From: Microbacteriaceae bacterium
Lineage (GTDB): Bacteria > Actinomycetota > Actinomycetes > Actinomycetales > Microbacteriaceae
Direction: 5' to 3'
DNA length: 6,777 nucleotides
Assembly: GCA_022701925.1 (NCBI GenBank)
Contig: JAKONM010000353.1
Coordinates: 1-6,777 of the forward strand
In this document: in pieces, positions 1 to 5,806 of the stretch
How positions within the stretch are numbered: the stretch's first letter is position 1
How the letters are laid out: each line of letters opens with the position of its first letter
Program-made: the position numbers and the translations under genes
Notes under the pieces: generated by a model
Told to the model about the DNA's origin: nothing
What the model saw: the letters and a program-made list of their open reading frames with translations, nothing else
Databases searched by the model: none

Positions 1-731
1 CGCGTCATCCCCGCGTCCGCCCGCCCGGCGCGGACGACCTCCGCGGCGACGAAGAGCTCGTTGATGCGGTGCTCGACGCGCAGCGGGCGACCGGCGGCTG
101 CGGCGACCAGGTCCACCACGCCCGCCAGCGGGAACCCCTCCTGCACCGAGATCCAGGCCTCCTCCGCCAGCTGCTCGGGCGCGACCGTCGCCTGCCCGGC
201 CAGCGGGTGCGACGCGGGCAGGGCGACGTCGAGCGGCTCGCTGAACAGCGGCACCACCCGCAGCCGGGCCTGCGGCCACGCCGGGTCGTGGGCGAGCCGG
301 TGCGCGATCACCAGGTCGTGGTCCGCCGTGAGCCCGGGGAAGCCGCCGCGCGCGACGTCGGCGTCCCGCAGCGAGACGGCGGCGCCGTCCGGCAGCGCGG
401 CCAGCAGCGGCCCGAACAGGGCGTGGCCGGCGCTGTGGAAGGCGGAGACGCTCACGGTGCGGCCCCGGCGCTGCAGGAAGGCGTCGATCGCGTCGCGGGC
501 CAGGGTCAGCGACTCCTCCACCCCGGCGCCGGCCGCGGCCAGCGCCTCGCCGGCCTCGGTGAGCACCAGCGTGCGACCCCGCCGCACGGTCAGGGGCACC
601 GGCACGGTCGCCTGCAGGGCTGCGAGCTGCTGCGAGACCGCGGAGGGGCTGACTTTCGCGGCCGCCGCCACGGCGGCCACGCTGCCGCGGTCGGCCAGCT
701 CGCGCAGCAGCCGGAGGCGTCCTGGATCCAT
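1..731 (-). CDS. LysR-family transcriptional regulator, C-terminus missing at the left window edge
   Basis: The visible 243 complete codons encode an N-terminal winged helix-turn-helix (residues about 4-60) and then the start of a LysR substrate-binding domain (from about residue 85). The recognition region reads VAAVAAAAKVSPSAVSQQLA (residues 18-37), which is typical of LysR proteins, followed by ALQATVPVPLTVRRGR and LTEAGEAL. The frame is open to the window edge; LysR proteins are usually near 300 residues, so about 50-60 residues are missing. I chose ATG at 731 because AAGGAAG lies 5 nt upstream; the in-frame ATG at 746 has no Shine-Dalgarno sequence. The gene is divergent from an EamA exporter, a common LysR-target arrangement, so it probably regulates that exporter and itself in response to a small ligand. 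The ligand is not predictable. Family assignment is firm; the target is inferred. Confidence 0.93.
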   Translation of the reverse strand, partial: MDPGRLRLLRELADRGSVAAVAAAAKVSPSAVSQQLAALQATVPVPLTVRRGRTLVLTEAGEALAAAGAGVEESLTLARDAIDAFLQRRGRTVSVSAFHSAGHALFGPLLAALPDGAAVSLRDADVARGGFPGLTADHDLVIAHRLAHDPAWPQARLRVVPLFSEPLDVALPASHPLAGQATVAPEQLAEEAWISVQEGFPLAGVVDLVAAAAGRPLRVEHRINELFVAAEVVRAGRADAGMT

Positions 732-736
732 CAGTG

Positions 737-743
737 CTTCCTT
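737..743 (-). promoter_or_regulatory. Shine-Dalgarno sequence of the LysR gene
   Basis: On the minus strand this reads AAGGAAG, 5 nt before the ATG at 731. It decides between two in-frame ATGs, because the one at 746 has only pyrimidine-rich sequence upstream. Its outer edge overlaps the palindrome at 741-757, so a protein bound there could also affect translation initiation. Confidence 0.7.
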
Positions 744-757
744 CATCGTCGATCAAG
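741..757. promoter_or_regulatory. Candidate LysR operator, 17-bp imperfect palindrome with a T-N11-A core
   Basis: The sequence CTTCATCGTCGATCAAG is a dyad centred on T749, with seven of eight arm pairs matching (only C744/C754 fails). T743 and A755 give the T-N11-A spacing typical of LysR-family binding sites. It lies in the 72-bp spacer between the LysR gene and the exporter gene, where an autoregulatory site is expected. Its left 8 bases, CTTCATCG, recur at 773-780, 32 bp away (about three helical turns), so a second, weaker site may exist. The dyad is seen directly; its binding by this regulator is inferred. Confidence 0.5.
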
Positions 758-780
758 CAGGTGGCCGTTGTTCTTCATCG

Positions 781-786
781 AAGCTA
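781..786 (-). promoter_or_regulatory. Candidate -10 box for the LysR gene
   Basis: On the minus strand this reads TAGCTT, matching the actinobacterial TANNNT pattern. It would place the transcript start near 773-775 and give a leader of about 42 nt that contains the palindrome at 741-757. No convincing -35 box is visible. I see no equally good -10 box for the exporter on the plus strand. Confidence 0.28.
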
Positions 787-803
787 GCGGCAGCGTGGGC
801 TCC

Positions 804-1748
804 GTGCCCCGACGCCCTCCCGCCGCCTCCGTCGACCTGCTGCTGCTGGCCGTCGCCGCCGTCTGGGGCGCCAGCTTCCTGGCCGCCAAGGACCTGGCCG
901 CCGAGGTCGGGGTGCCCGCCGCCGTCGCCCTGCGCTTCCTCGTCGCCGCGGCGGCGCTGGCGCTGATCTGCCTGGCGCGCCGCGAGCGGCTGCCGCGGGG
1001 GAGGGGCCTCGTGGTCGCCGCGGTGCTGGGCTGCTCGCAGGCCGCGGTGATCGGCCTGGAGACCTGGGGCGTGCACCTGACCTCGGCGACCAACGCCGGC
1101 CTGCTGATCAGCCTGGCGCTGGTGGCGACCCCGGTGCTGGAGTGCGCCGCGGCCCGCTCGTGGCTGCCCCGCGCCTACTTCGTCGCGGTCGTCGCGGCGG
1201 TGGCCGGGGTCGCGCTGCTCGTCTCCGACGACGGGTTCCGCGCGCCCGGCCCCGGGGATCTGCTGGTGCTCGCGGCCGCCCTGGTCCGCGCCGTGCACGT
1301 CACCGCGAGCGGGCGGCTGAGCCGCGGGCGGGCCGACGGCGCACTCGGCGTCGTGCTGGTGCAGATGGGCGTGTGCGCCACGGCCTTCTGCGCCCTCGCC
1401 GGCTCGGCGCTGCCGGCCGCGGTCGCCCGGCTCGACCCGGCGGGCTGGGCGGACGTGCTGTTCCTGGGGCTGCTGTGCTCCGTGTTCGCCTTCGTGGTGC
1501 AGCTGTGGGCCGTGCGGCGCACCTCGGCCACCCGTGCCAGCGTGCTGATGGGCACCGAGCCGGTCTGGGCGCTGGCCGTCGGGGTGGTCGTGGCGGGGGA
1601 GGCGATCGGGCCGACCGGGCTGGCCGGTGCCGCCGTCATCGTCGTGGCCGGCGCGGTGGCGCAGGCGATCGAGCGGCGGCACCGCGCCGCCGTGCTGGTG
1701 CGGCCCCCGGCGCAGCCTCGCCCGCAGCCGGCGGTGCTGCAGGAGTGA
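804..1748 (+). CDS. EamA (DMT superfamily) transporter
   Basis: This is an integral membrane protein of 314 residues with about ten hydrophobic segments and two EamA repeats (about residues 11-140 and 150-290). Diagnostic features are VWGASFLAAK at the first helix (20-29), the TSATNAGLLISL segment in the first repeat, and TSATRASVLMGTEPVWA followed by GEAIGPTGLAGAAVIV at the end of the second. EamA proteins usually export metabolites, amino acids or drugs across the cytoplasmic membrane; the substrate is unknown. The start is uncertain. There is no ATG near the first helix, and GTG at 804 gives a normal short N-terminus, but GTG at 795 and TTG at 768 are in frame and none has a strong ribosome site. 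The frame stays open far upstream, but there it runs antisense to the LysR gene and should not be used. The gene ends 6 bp before the convergent small membrane gene. Confidence 0.9.
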   Translation: MPRRPPAASVDLLLLAVAAVWGASFLAAKDLAAEVGVPAAVALRFLVAAAALALICLARRERLPRGRGLVVAAVLGCSQAAVIGLETWGVHLTSATNAGLLISLALVATPVLECAAARSWLPRAYFVAVVAAVAGVALLVSDDGFRAPGPGDLLVLAAALVRAVHVTASGRLSRGRADGALGVVLVQMGVCATAFCALAGSALPAAVARLDPAGWADVLFLGLLCSVFAFVVQLWAVRRTSATRASVLMGTEPVWALAVGVVVAGEAIGPTGLAGAAVIVVAGAVAQAIERRHRAAVLVRPPAQPRPQPAVLQE

Positions 1749-1754
1749 GCGCCC

Positions 1755-2039
1755 TCAGGCCCCGGGCGGCCGGGATCGCAGCACCAGCGCGGCGACGGCG
1801 GCTCCGCTGGTCCCCGCGCCGGCGGCGAGCAGCGCGGCGCCCAGGGGTCGTGCCCAGGCGAGCCGGACGGGGTCGAGGGCGGTGTAGCGGGAGCCCCCGG
1901 AGTACAGGGACAGCGGGGCGTAGGCGGTCCACCCCCAGGCCGGCCCTCCGAACAGCGTGCCCCGCAGCACCAGGGTCGTCCCGGCTGCGGCGCAGAGGAC
2001 GCCGAGCGCCACCAGGGTCACGAGGAGAGGGCGTCGCAC
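1755..2039 (-). CDS. Small membrane protein of unknown function, two predicted helices
   Basis: It encodes 94 residues. Hydrophobic segments lie at about residues 5-25 (LLVTLVALGVLCAAAGTTLV) and about 64-87, separated by a polar, aromatic-rich loop that contains GWTAYAPLSLYSGG. I do not recognise a named family, although small actinobacterial membrane proteins with a similar aromatic 'YAPLS' loop exist (a recollection, not a search result). The start is a GTG 18 nt after the stop of the SGNH-like gene. No good Shine-Dalgarno sequence sits at normal distance; GAGG overlapping the upstream TGA is about 16 nt away, so translational coupling is possible. An in-frame GTG at 2021 is a less likely start because it would cut into the first helix. 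The close same-strand spacing suggests co-transcription with the SGNH-like gene. No function should be assigned. Confidence 0.65.
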   Translation of the reverse strand: MRRPLLVTLVALGVLCAAAGTTLVLRGTLFGGPAWGWTAYAPLSLYSGGSRYTALDPVRLAWARPLGAALLAAGAGTSGAAVAALVLRSRPPGA

Positions 2040-2057
2040 GAGGGCGACGCTACGACC

Positions 2058-2765
2058 TCAGACGGGCAGCGAGAGGGCTGCGGCGACGGTCGGGAACAAC
2101 TGGGCCGCGAAGCCGCGGTGCCAGTCGGGGCCCGTGGTGCTCGCGGGGTCCGACGGCCGGTAGGTGCCGCTGTCCGCGACGCGCGCGCACCGGCTGCTCT
2201 GCGCCTCACGGCGCAGCATCTCGTTGAAGGCCGCGATGCGAGGCCGGCGCAGGCGCGTGCGCCAGTCGTCGCCCAGCGGCTCCGGCAGCGTGCACAGCAC
2301 CAGCGGCACCGAGGACGCCTCGGCGTACTCGGTCAGCATCGCCCGCACCGCCCGGCGGGACCGCCGGACGGAGCCGCCCGAGAGCTCCTCGCCGAAGCGC
2401 GGGCACCAGACGGCGGCGTGGAAGGTGACCGTGCCGGCGCCGCCCAGGGACTGCACCGCTTCCGCGGTCGGCAGGGCCAGGCGCACGCGGCTCTCGATCG
2501 TGACGCCCCGGCCGGAGCGTCGGGCGAGCAGGTCGGCCAGGTGGCCGTCGACCGCGTCGCCGCGGGTGCGGACGCCGTAGCCGATCAGCGCGCCGGAGCC
2601 GAAGAGCAGCACCCGCAGCGGGTCGATGCCCTCCACCCGGGTCAGCAGGGCCGCCCCCTCGTCGCCGGCGACCGGGGCGCGGTCCATCCGGGCGCGCGCG
2701 GCGTCGGACAGGCGCAGCGCCCGTCGGCGCAGGACGGGGCCGACACGGGTCGGCGCGGTGGTCAT
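2058..2765 (-). CDS. SGNH/GDSL hydrolase-like protein with degenerate catalytic motifs
   Basis: The 235-residue protein follows the architecture of a common actinobacterial SGNH/GDSL-like family. It has an arginine-rich N-terminus, then LRVLLFGSGALIGYGV (residues 50-65) where SGNH enzymes have a GDS nucleophile motif, and GPDWHRGFAAQLFPTVAAAL near the C-terminus where they have DxxH. Here G56-S57-G58 puts glycine at the nucleophile position, the GxND block is replaced by TFHAAVWCPR (114-123), and the aspartate near H216 is offset by one residue (PDWH). There is no signal peptide, so a cytoplasmic or peripheral location is likely. Hydrolase activity is doubtful; a binding or structural role is possible. 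ATG at 2765 is preferred, but GGAGG abuts it with no spacer. An in-frame GTG at 2801 would add 12 residues and has no better ribosome site. The gene probably leads a two-gene unit with the small membrane gene downstream. Confidence 0.78.
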   Translation of the reverse strand: MTTAPTRVGPVLRRRALRLSDAARARMDRAPVAGDEGAALLTRVEGIDPLRVLLFGSGALIGYGVRTRGDAVDGHLADLLARRSGRGVTIESRVRLALPTAEAVQSLGGAGTVTFHAAVWCPRFGEELSGGSVRRSRRAVRAMLTEYAEASSVPLVLCTLPEPLGDDWRTRLRRPRIAAFNEMLRREAQSSRCARVADSGTYRPSDPASTTGPDWHRGFAAQLFPTVAAALSLPV

Positions 2766-2863
2766 CCTCCGAGGGTGACCCCGCGGGTCCTGCTCCGCCA
2801 CCCCCAGTCCGTGCGCCTGCGCATCCGACGGCGACCGGTCGGTGAACGCCCGGGCCCCGCGGC

Positions 2864-2869
2864 TACGGT
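2864..2869 (+). promoter_or_regulatory. Candidate -10 box for the DUF2254 gene
   Basis: TACGGT matches TANNNT and would start transcription near 2876, leaving a leader of about 18 nt that contains the GGAG ribosome site at 2886-2889. A -35 box is not obvious; TGAACG at 2843-2848 is a weak candidate at 15 bp. The rest of the 128-bp divergent spacer (2766-2893) holds no clear operator or minus-strand promoter that I can see. Confidence 0.35.
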
Positions 2870-2893
2870 GGGGCGCCGACGGATCGGAGCGGG

Positions 2894-4198
2894 ATGCGCG
2901 GATGGGCGGCGGCGGCCCGGGAGTCGTTCTGGTTCCTGCCGGCGCTGTTCGGGCTCGTCGCCCTGCTGCTGGCCCAGGTGCTGGTCACCGTCGACCACGC
3001 CTTCGCGGGGACCATCGGGGCGCTGCCCGTCTTCGACCAGACCAGCGCGGACGGCGCCCGGTCGATCGTCACGACCATCGGCACCTCGATGCTGACCGTC
3101 GCGGGCACCTCGTTCTCGATCACGATCTCCGTGCTGGCCACGACCTCGTCGACCTACGGCCCCCGCCTCGTGCGGAACTTCATGGCGGACCGCTCGAACC
3201 AGTTCGTGCTGGCGATGTTCACCTCGACCTTCCTCTACTCGCTGCTGGTGGGACGCGCGGTCCGGACCCCGGCGGAGGACCGCGCCGAGTTCGTGCCGAC
3301 CCTCGGCATCCACGTCGCGGTGCTGCTGGCGGTCGTCAACGTGGCGGTGCTCGTCTACTTCATCCACCACATCGCCTCCAGCGTCCAGATCACGACGCTG
3401 CAGAAGCGCGTGCAGGTCGACCTGGTCCGGGCGCTGGACCGGACCGCGCCGGCGGACCTGCCCGCGGGATGGGCGCGCACCGCCACCGCGCCGCCGGGCG
3501 CCGTGCACCCCGTGCGCACCGGGACCGACGGCTACGTGCAGCAGGTCGACCTGGACGCCCTGGTCCGCCTGGCGGGCGAGCACGACGTGGTCGTCGACGT
3601 GGTCGCCATGCCCGGCGACCATGTGATCCGAGGCGACGCCCTGCTGCGCCTCGACGGGCGGGTGACCGAGGACCTCGCGAAACGGCTGCGGCGGTCCTTC
3701 ACGATCGGCATCGCGCGGACCCCGGCTCAGGACGTGCGGTTCGCCCTGCAGCAGCTGACCGAGGTGTCGATCCGCGGGCTCGCCGCCGGCAGCAACGACC
3801 CCTACACGTCCGTCAGCGCGCTGGAGCTGGCCCAGGCGGCGCTGGTGCCGCTGGTGCGGCGTGATCCTGCACCTCGAGGACGGCTCGATCAGACGGGCGC
3901 GCTGCGGGTCGTGGTGCACCCGCCCTCGACGGAGGAGCTGGTGATCGCCGTGCTGGACAGCGTGCGGCACTACGGGCTGCAGCACCGAGCGGTGGTGCTG
4001 GCGGCGCTCGACCTCGCCGACCGCCTGGTCGACGCGGCGGGGTCGGTCAAGGTCCGGTCGGTGCTCCACCGAGAGGTGCGGCACCTGCTGCGGGCCTGCT
4101 CCGCCGCAGACCTCGATCCGGACGATCTCGCCGTGGTGGAGGCGCGGGCTGCGACGGTGCTCGCCCGACCAGTCGGTGCCGTCGCGCCGACGGGCTGA
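2894..4198 (+). CDS. DUF2254 integral membrane protein
   Basis: The 434-residue protein has the layout and length of DUF2254 (typically about 400-450). Predicted membrane segments are at about 13-33, 61-84, 102-122 and 136-157, followed by a long soluble C-terminal region. Family-like stretches are GTSFSITISVLATTSSTYGP (71-90), RLVRNFMADRSNQFVL (91-106), the FVPTLGIHVAVLLAV helix and YFIHHIASSVQ (155-165). In the soluble part they are DVRFALQQLTEVSIRGL with GSNDPYTSV (280-307) and LRVVVHPPSTEEL. The molecular function of the family is unknown. ATG at 2894 is supported by GGAG 4 nt upstream. The gene is divergent from the SGNH-like gene and ends 18 bp from the convergent MarR gene, so it is probably transcribed alone. 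No frameshift or missing segment is apparent. Confidence 0.92.
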   Translation: MRGWAAAARESFWFLPALFGLVALLLAQVLVTVDHAFAGTIGALPVFDQTSADGARSIVTTIGTSMLTVAGTSFSITISVLATTSSTYGPRLVRNFMADRSNQFVLAMFTSTFLYSLLVGRAVRTPAEDRAEFVPTLGIHVAVLLAVVNVAVLVYFIHHIASSVQITTLQKRVQVDLVRALDRTAPADLPAGWARTATAPPGAVHPVRTGTDGYVQQVDLDALVRLAGEHDVVVDVVAMPGDHVIRGDALLRLDGRVTEDLAKRLRRSFTIGIARTPAQDVRFALQQLTEVSIRGLAAGSNDPYTSVSALELAQAALVPLVRRDPAPRGRLDQTGALRVVVHPPSTEELVIAVLDSVRHYGLQHRAVVLAALDLADRLVDAAGSVKVRSVLHREVRHLLRACSAADLDPDDLAVVEARAATVLARPVGAVAPTG

Positions 4199-4216
4199 CC
4201 GGATGACCGCTCCTGG

Positions 4217-4726
4217 TCAGTCGGCGCTCGGCTCCGCGCTCCGCCGCCGCCGGGGCGCCGCCGACCGCGGCGGGGTGGCGCGCATGTGGTCGCGCGCCGC
4301 CCCGAGCGCGTCGGCCAGCGACGCGACCTGCGCCTCCGTGAGCGGGGCGAACAGCACCCGGTCCAGCACCTCCAGGTGCCCGGGGAACACCTGCTCCAGC
4401 AGGGCGCTCCCCGCCTCGGTGATCGTGACCACGGTGCTGCGCTCGTCGTCCGGCGACGGACGGCGCATCACCAGGCCGCGCTGCTCCAGCAGACCCGCCT
4501 GATAGGTGAGGCCGCTGCGGCTGTAGACGACGCCGTCCGCGAGGTCGGTCATGCGCGACGAGCCCTGCGGGGCGTCGCCCAGGGTCGCCAGCAGCTGGAA
4601 CTGCACGGTGCTCAGGTCGCCCGCCTCGCGCAGCTGCTGCTCGATGCCGTGCCGCAGCAGCCCGCTGACCTCCATCAGGGCGAAGTACGCCTGCAGCCGG
4701 AGGGGGTCGATCCGCGGCTCGGTCAC
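4217..4726 (-). CDS. MarR-family transcriptional repressor
   Basis: The 169-residue protein has the MarR winged-helix layout: an N-terminal helical dimerisation segment (about 8-36), LSTVQFQLLATL (38-49), a DNA-reading region from DLADGVVYSRSGLTYQAGLL to EQRGLVMRR (61-89), the wing motif SPDDERSTVVTITEAG (91-106) and a C-terminal dimerisation helix. An arginine-rich, probably disordered tail (about 150-169) ends the protein. It contains no cysteine, so it is not a thiol-based redox switch; a non-covalent ligand is more likely. The GTG start at 4726 has no Shine-Dalgarno sequence, but a TANNNT box lies 6 nt upstream, so the mRNA is probably leaderless. It is divergent from a quinone-oxidoreductase-like gene, with two matching dyads between them, so it very probably represses both. 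Family assignment is firm; target and effector are inferred. Confidence 0.93.
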   Translation of the reverse strand: MTEPRIDPLRLQAYFALMEVSGLLRHGIEQQLREAGDLSTVQFQLLATLGDAPQGSSRMTDLADGVVYSRSGLTYQAGLLEQRGLVMRRPSPDDERSTVVTITEAGSALLEQVFPGHLEVLDRVLFAPLTEAQVASLADALGAARDHMRATPPRSAAPRRRRSAEPSAD

Positions 4727-4732
4727 GGTCGG

Positions 4733-4738
4733 AGTCTA
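4733..4738 (-). promoter_or_regulatory. Candidate -10 box of the MarR gene (leaderless transcript)
   Basis: On the minus strand this reads TAGACT (TANNNT), followed by 6 nt and then the GTG start codon at 4726. That is the geometry of actinobacterial leaderless genes, in which transcription starts at the first base of the start codon. It fits the lack of a ribosome site. Operator 1 lies directly upstream, so a bound repressor would block RNA polymerase. No -35 box is clear. Confidence 0.45.
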
Positions 4739-4739
4739 G

Positions 4740-4759
4740 TTGCTTCGAGTTCGAAGTGG
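4740..4759. promoter_or_regulatory. MarR operator 1 (dyad)
   Basis: TTGCTTCGAGTTCGAAGTGG contains perfect 6-bp arms, CTTCGA (4743-4748) and TCGAAG (4751-4756), with a 2-bp centre. It begins one base upstream of the minus-strand -10 box and covers the candidate -35 and spacer of the plus-strand promoter. It shares the TGCTTCGA half-site with operator 2, whose centre is 35 bp away. The dyad is seen directly; binding by the neighbouring MarR protein is inferred from position and duplication. Confidence 0.68.
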
Positions 4760-4767
4760 TGTACTGT
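4740..4767 (+). promoter_or_regulatory. Candidate promoter of the oxidoreductase gene
   Basis: TTGCTT (4740-4745) and TACTGT (4762-4767) are separated by 16 bp and fit a -35/-10 pair with weak consensus match. Transcription would start near 4774-4775, just before operator 2. The leader of about 40 nt carries the ribosome site GAGGGAG (4801-4807), 6 nt before the ATG at 4814. Both operators would then overlap or flank this promoter. Confidence 0.4.
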
Positions 4768-4774
4768 CGCCCTA

Positions 4775-4794
4775 GTGCTTCGAATATGAAGCAA
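4775..4794. promoter_or_regulatory. MarR operator 2 (dyad)
   Basis: GTGCTTCGAATATGAAGCAA has perfect 6-bp arms, TGCTTC (4776-4781) and GAAGCA (4788-4793), around a 6-bp AT-rich centre. Aligned on the centre it matches operator 1 at TGCTTCGA on the left and GAAG on the right. It sits at or just after the inferred oxidoreductase transcript start and 19 nt before its ATG, a position suited to repression by roadblock or promoter occlusion. Confidence 0.68.
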
Positions 4795-4813
4795 CAGGAC
4801 GAGGGAGATCATC

Positions 4814-5746
4814 ATGCAGGCGGTGCGGTTCCACGAGGTCGGCGGTCCCGAGGTGCTCCGGGTCGAGGAGGTGCCGCTGCCCGAGCCCGGGGTCGGACAG
4901 GTGCGGCTGCGGGTCGCGGCTTCCGCCTTCAACGCGGCCGACGCCGGGATGCGGGCGGGCACGCTGCCGATCCCGGTGACGCTGCCGCACGTGCCCGGGT
5001 ACGACGTGTCGGGCGTGATCGACGCGGTCGGTCCCGGCGTGCGGACCCCGCGGATCGGCGACGCCGTCTTCGGGTTCCTGCCGATGGGCGAGGACGGGGG
5101 AGCGGCGGAGCACGTGGTCGTGCCCGCCGAGGCGGTCGTGCCGGCGCCCTCGAGCATCCCGCTGACGCACGCCGCGGCGCTGCCCTCCGTGGCGCTGACC
5201 GCGTGGCAGGCCCTGTTCGACGACGGCCTGCTGCAGCGGGGGCAGCGGGTGCTGATCGTGGGAGCGGGCGGCGTGGTCGGGAAGATCGCGGTGCGGCTGG
5301 CGCAGCGGGCCGGCGCGCACGTCATCGCGACCGCGAGCCCGCGCAGCGCGGCGGCCGTCCGCGCGGCCGGGGCGCAGGAGGTCGTCGACCACACGGTCGT
5401 CGACCTGCTGCAGGCGGTGCACGAGCCGGTCGACCTGCTGCTGAACCTGGCGCCGATCGAGCCGGAACGGTTCGCCGCCCTGGTCGCCCTGGTCCGCGAC
5501 GGCGGCGCGGTCGTCAGCACCACCGCCTGGATGGCGGCGCCCGACGACGCGGGGCGGCACGTGCGGTCCGCGGTGGTGTTCGTGCGGCCCGACCGCGACC
5601 GGCTGACCGCCCTGGCCGCGCTGGTCGACGAGGGCGCGCTGACCGTGGAGGTCACCCGCCGCATCCCCCTCGAGGAGCTCCCGGCCCTGCACGCGGAGGC
5701 CGCGATCCGCGGGGTAGCGGGGAAGGTGCTCGTCCTGCCCGTCTGA
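4814..5746 (+). CDS. NADPH-dependent quinone-oxidoreductase-like protein (MDR superfamily, non-zinc)
   Basis: The 310-residue protein has an N-terminal GroES-like domain (about 1-115), including GGPEVLRVEEVPLPEPG, AFNAADAGMRAG, PGYDVSGVIDAVGPGV (61-76) and GDAVFGF (82-88). A Rossmann domain follows (about 125-250) with the nucleotide loop VLIVGAGGVVGKIAVRLAQ around 146-164; the ATASPRS segment after the second strand suggests NADPH. The protein has no cysteine, so the zinc ligands of alcohol dehydrogenases are absent and it belongs with quinone oxidoreductase or enoyl-reductase-like members. Such cytoplasmic enzymes reduce quinones, activated alkenes or similar electrophiles; the true substrate cannot be read from sequence. 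ATG at 4814 is supported by GAGGGAG 6 nt upstream. The gene is complete, appears to be a single-gene transcript ended by the palindrome at 5756, and is probably repressed by the divergent MarR protein. Confidence 0.92.
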   Translation: MQAVRFHEVGGPEVLRVEEVPLPEPGVGQVRLRVAASAFNAADAGMRAGTLPIPVTLPHVPGYDVSGVIDAVGPGVRTPRIGDAVFGFLPMGEDGGAAEHVVVPAEAVVPAPSSIPLTHAAALPSVALTAWQALFDDGLLQRGQRVLIVGAGGVVGKIAVRLAQRAGAHVIATASPRSAAAVRAAGAQEVVDHTVVDLLQAVHEPVDLLLNLAPIEPERFAALVALVRDGGAVVSTTAWMAAPDDAGRHVRSAVVFVRPDRDRLTALAALVDEGALTVEVTRRIPLEELPALHAEAAIRGVAGKVLVLPV

Positions 5747-5755
5747 TCGGGGGGA

Positions 5756-5777
5756 GGCGGGGCGGATCCGCCCCGCC
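5756..5777 (+). terminator. Probable terminator of the oxidoreductase gene
   Basis: A perfect 22-bp palindrome begins 9 bp after the stop codon. As RNA it would form a 9-bp, all-GC stem (GGCGGGGCG with CGCCCCGCC) closed by a GATC loop. There is no T-run after it (next bases CGTTCACC), as is common for hairpin terminators in high-GC actinobacteria. It separates the oxidoreductase gene from the glycosyltransferase gene. Confidence 0.65.
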
Positions 5778-5806
5778 CGTTCACCGGCCGGACACCAGGA
5801 GCCGTG

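Noticed and set aside
773..783. Similarity of CTTC-ATC-GAAG in the lysR spacer to the MarR operators (CTTCGA..TCGAAG)
   Set aside because: The arm spacing differs (3 bp versus 6 bp between CTTC and GAAG), so the half-sites would face differently on the helix. A shared regulator is not supported.
69..803. Upstream extension of the exporter frame back to position 69
   Set aside because: This part is antisense to the LysR gene, has a composition unlike a protein, and would put some 245 extra residues before the first transmembrane helix.
1142..2227. Alternative plus-strand frame of 361 codons across the exporter and the small membrane gene
   Set aside because: It encodes an Arg/Gly/Ala-rich sequence without domains and overlaps better-supported genes on both strands.
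2762..4084. Long minus-strand open frame (440 codons) opposite the DUF2254 gene
   Set aside because: Its product is a low-complexity His/Arg/Gln/Asp-rich sequence with no domain. Such antisense frames are expected in very GC-rich coding DNA, and the plus-strand reading is a clear DUF2254 protein.
4204..4219. Small inverted repeat TGACC-GCTCCT-GGTCA between the convergent DUF2254 and MarR genes
   Set aside because: Five-bp arms are too short to support a bidirectional terminator here, and part of the repeat is the MarR stop codon region. Chance is likely at this composition.
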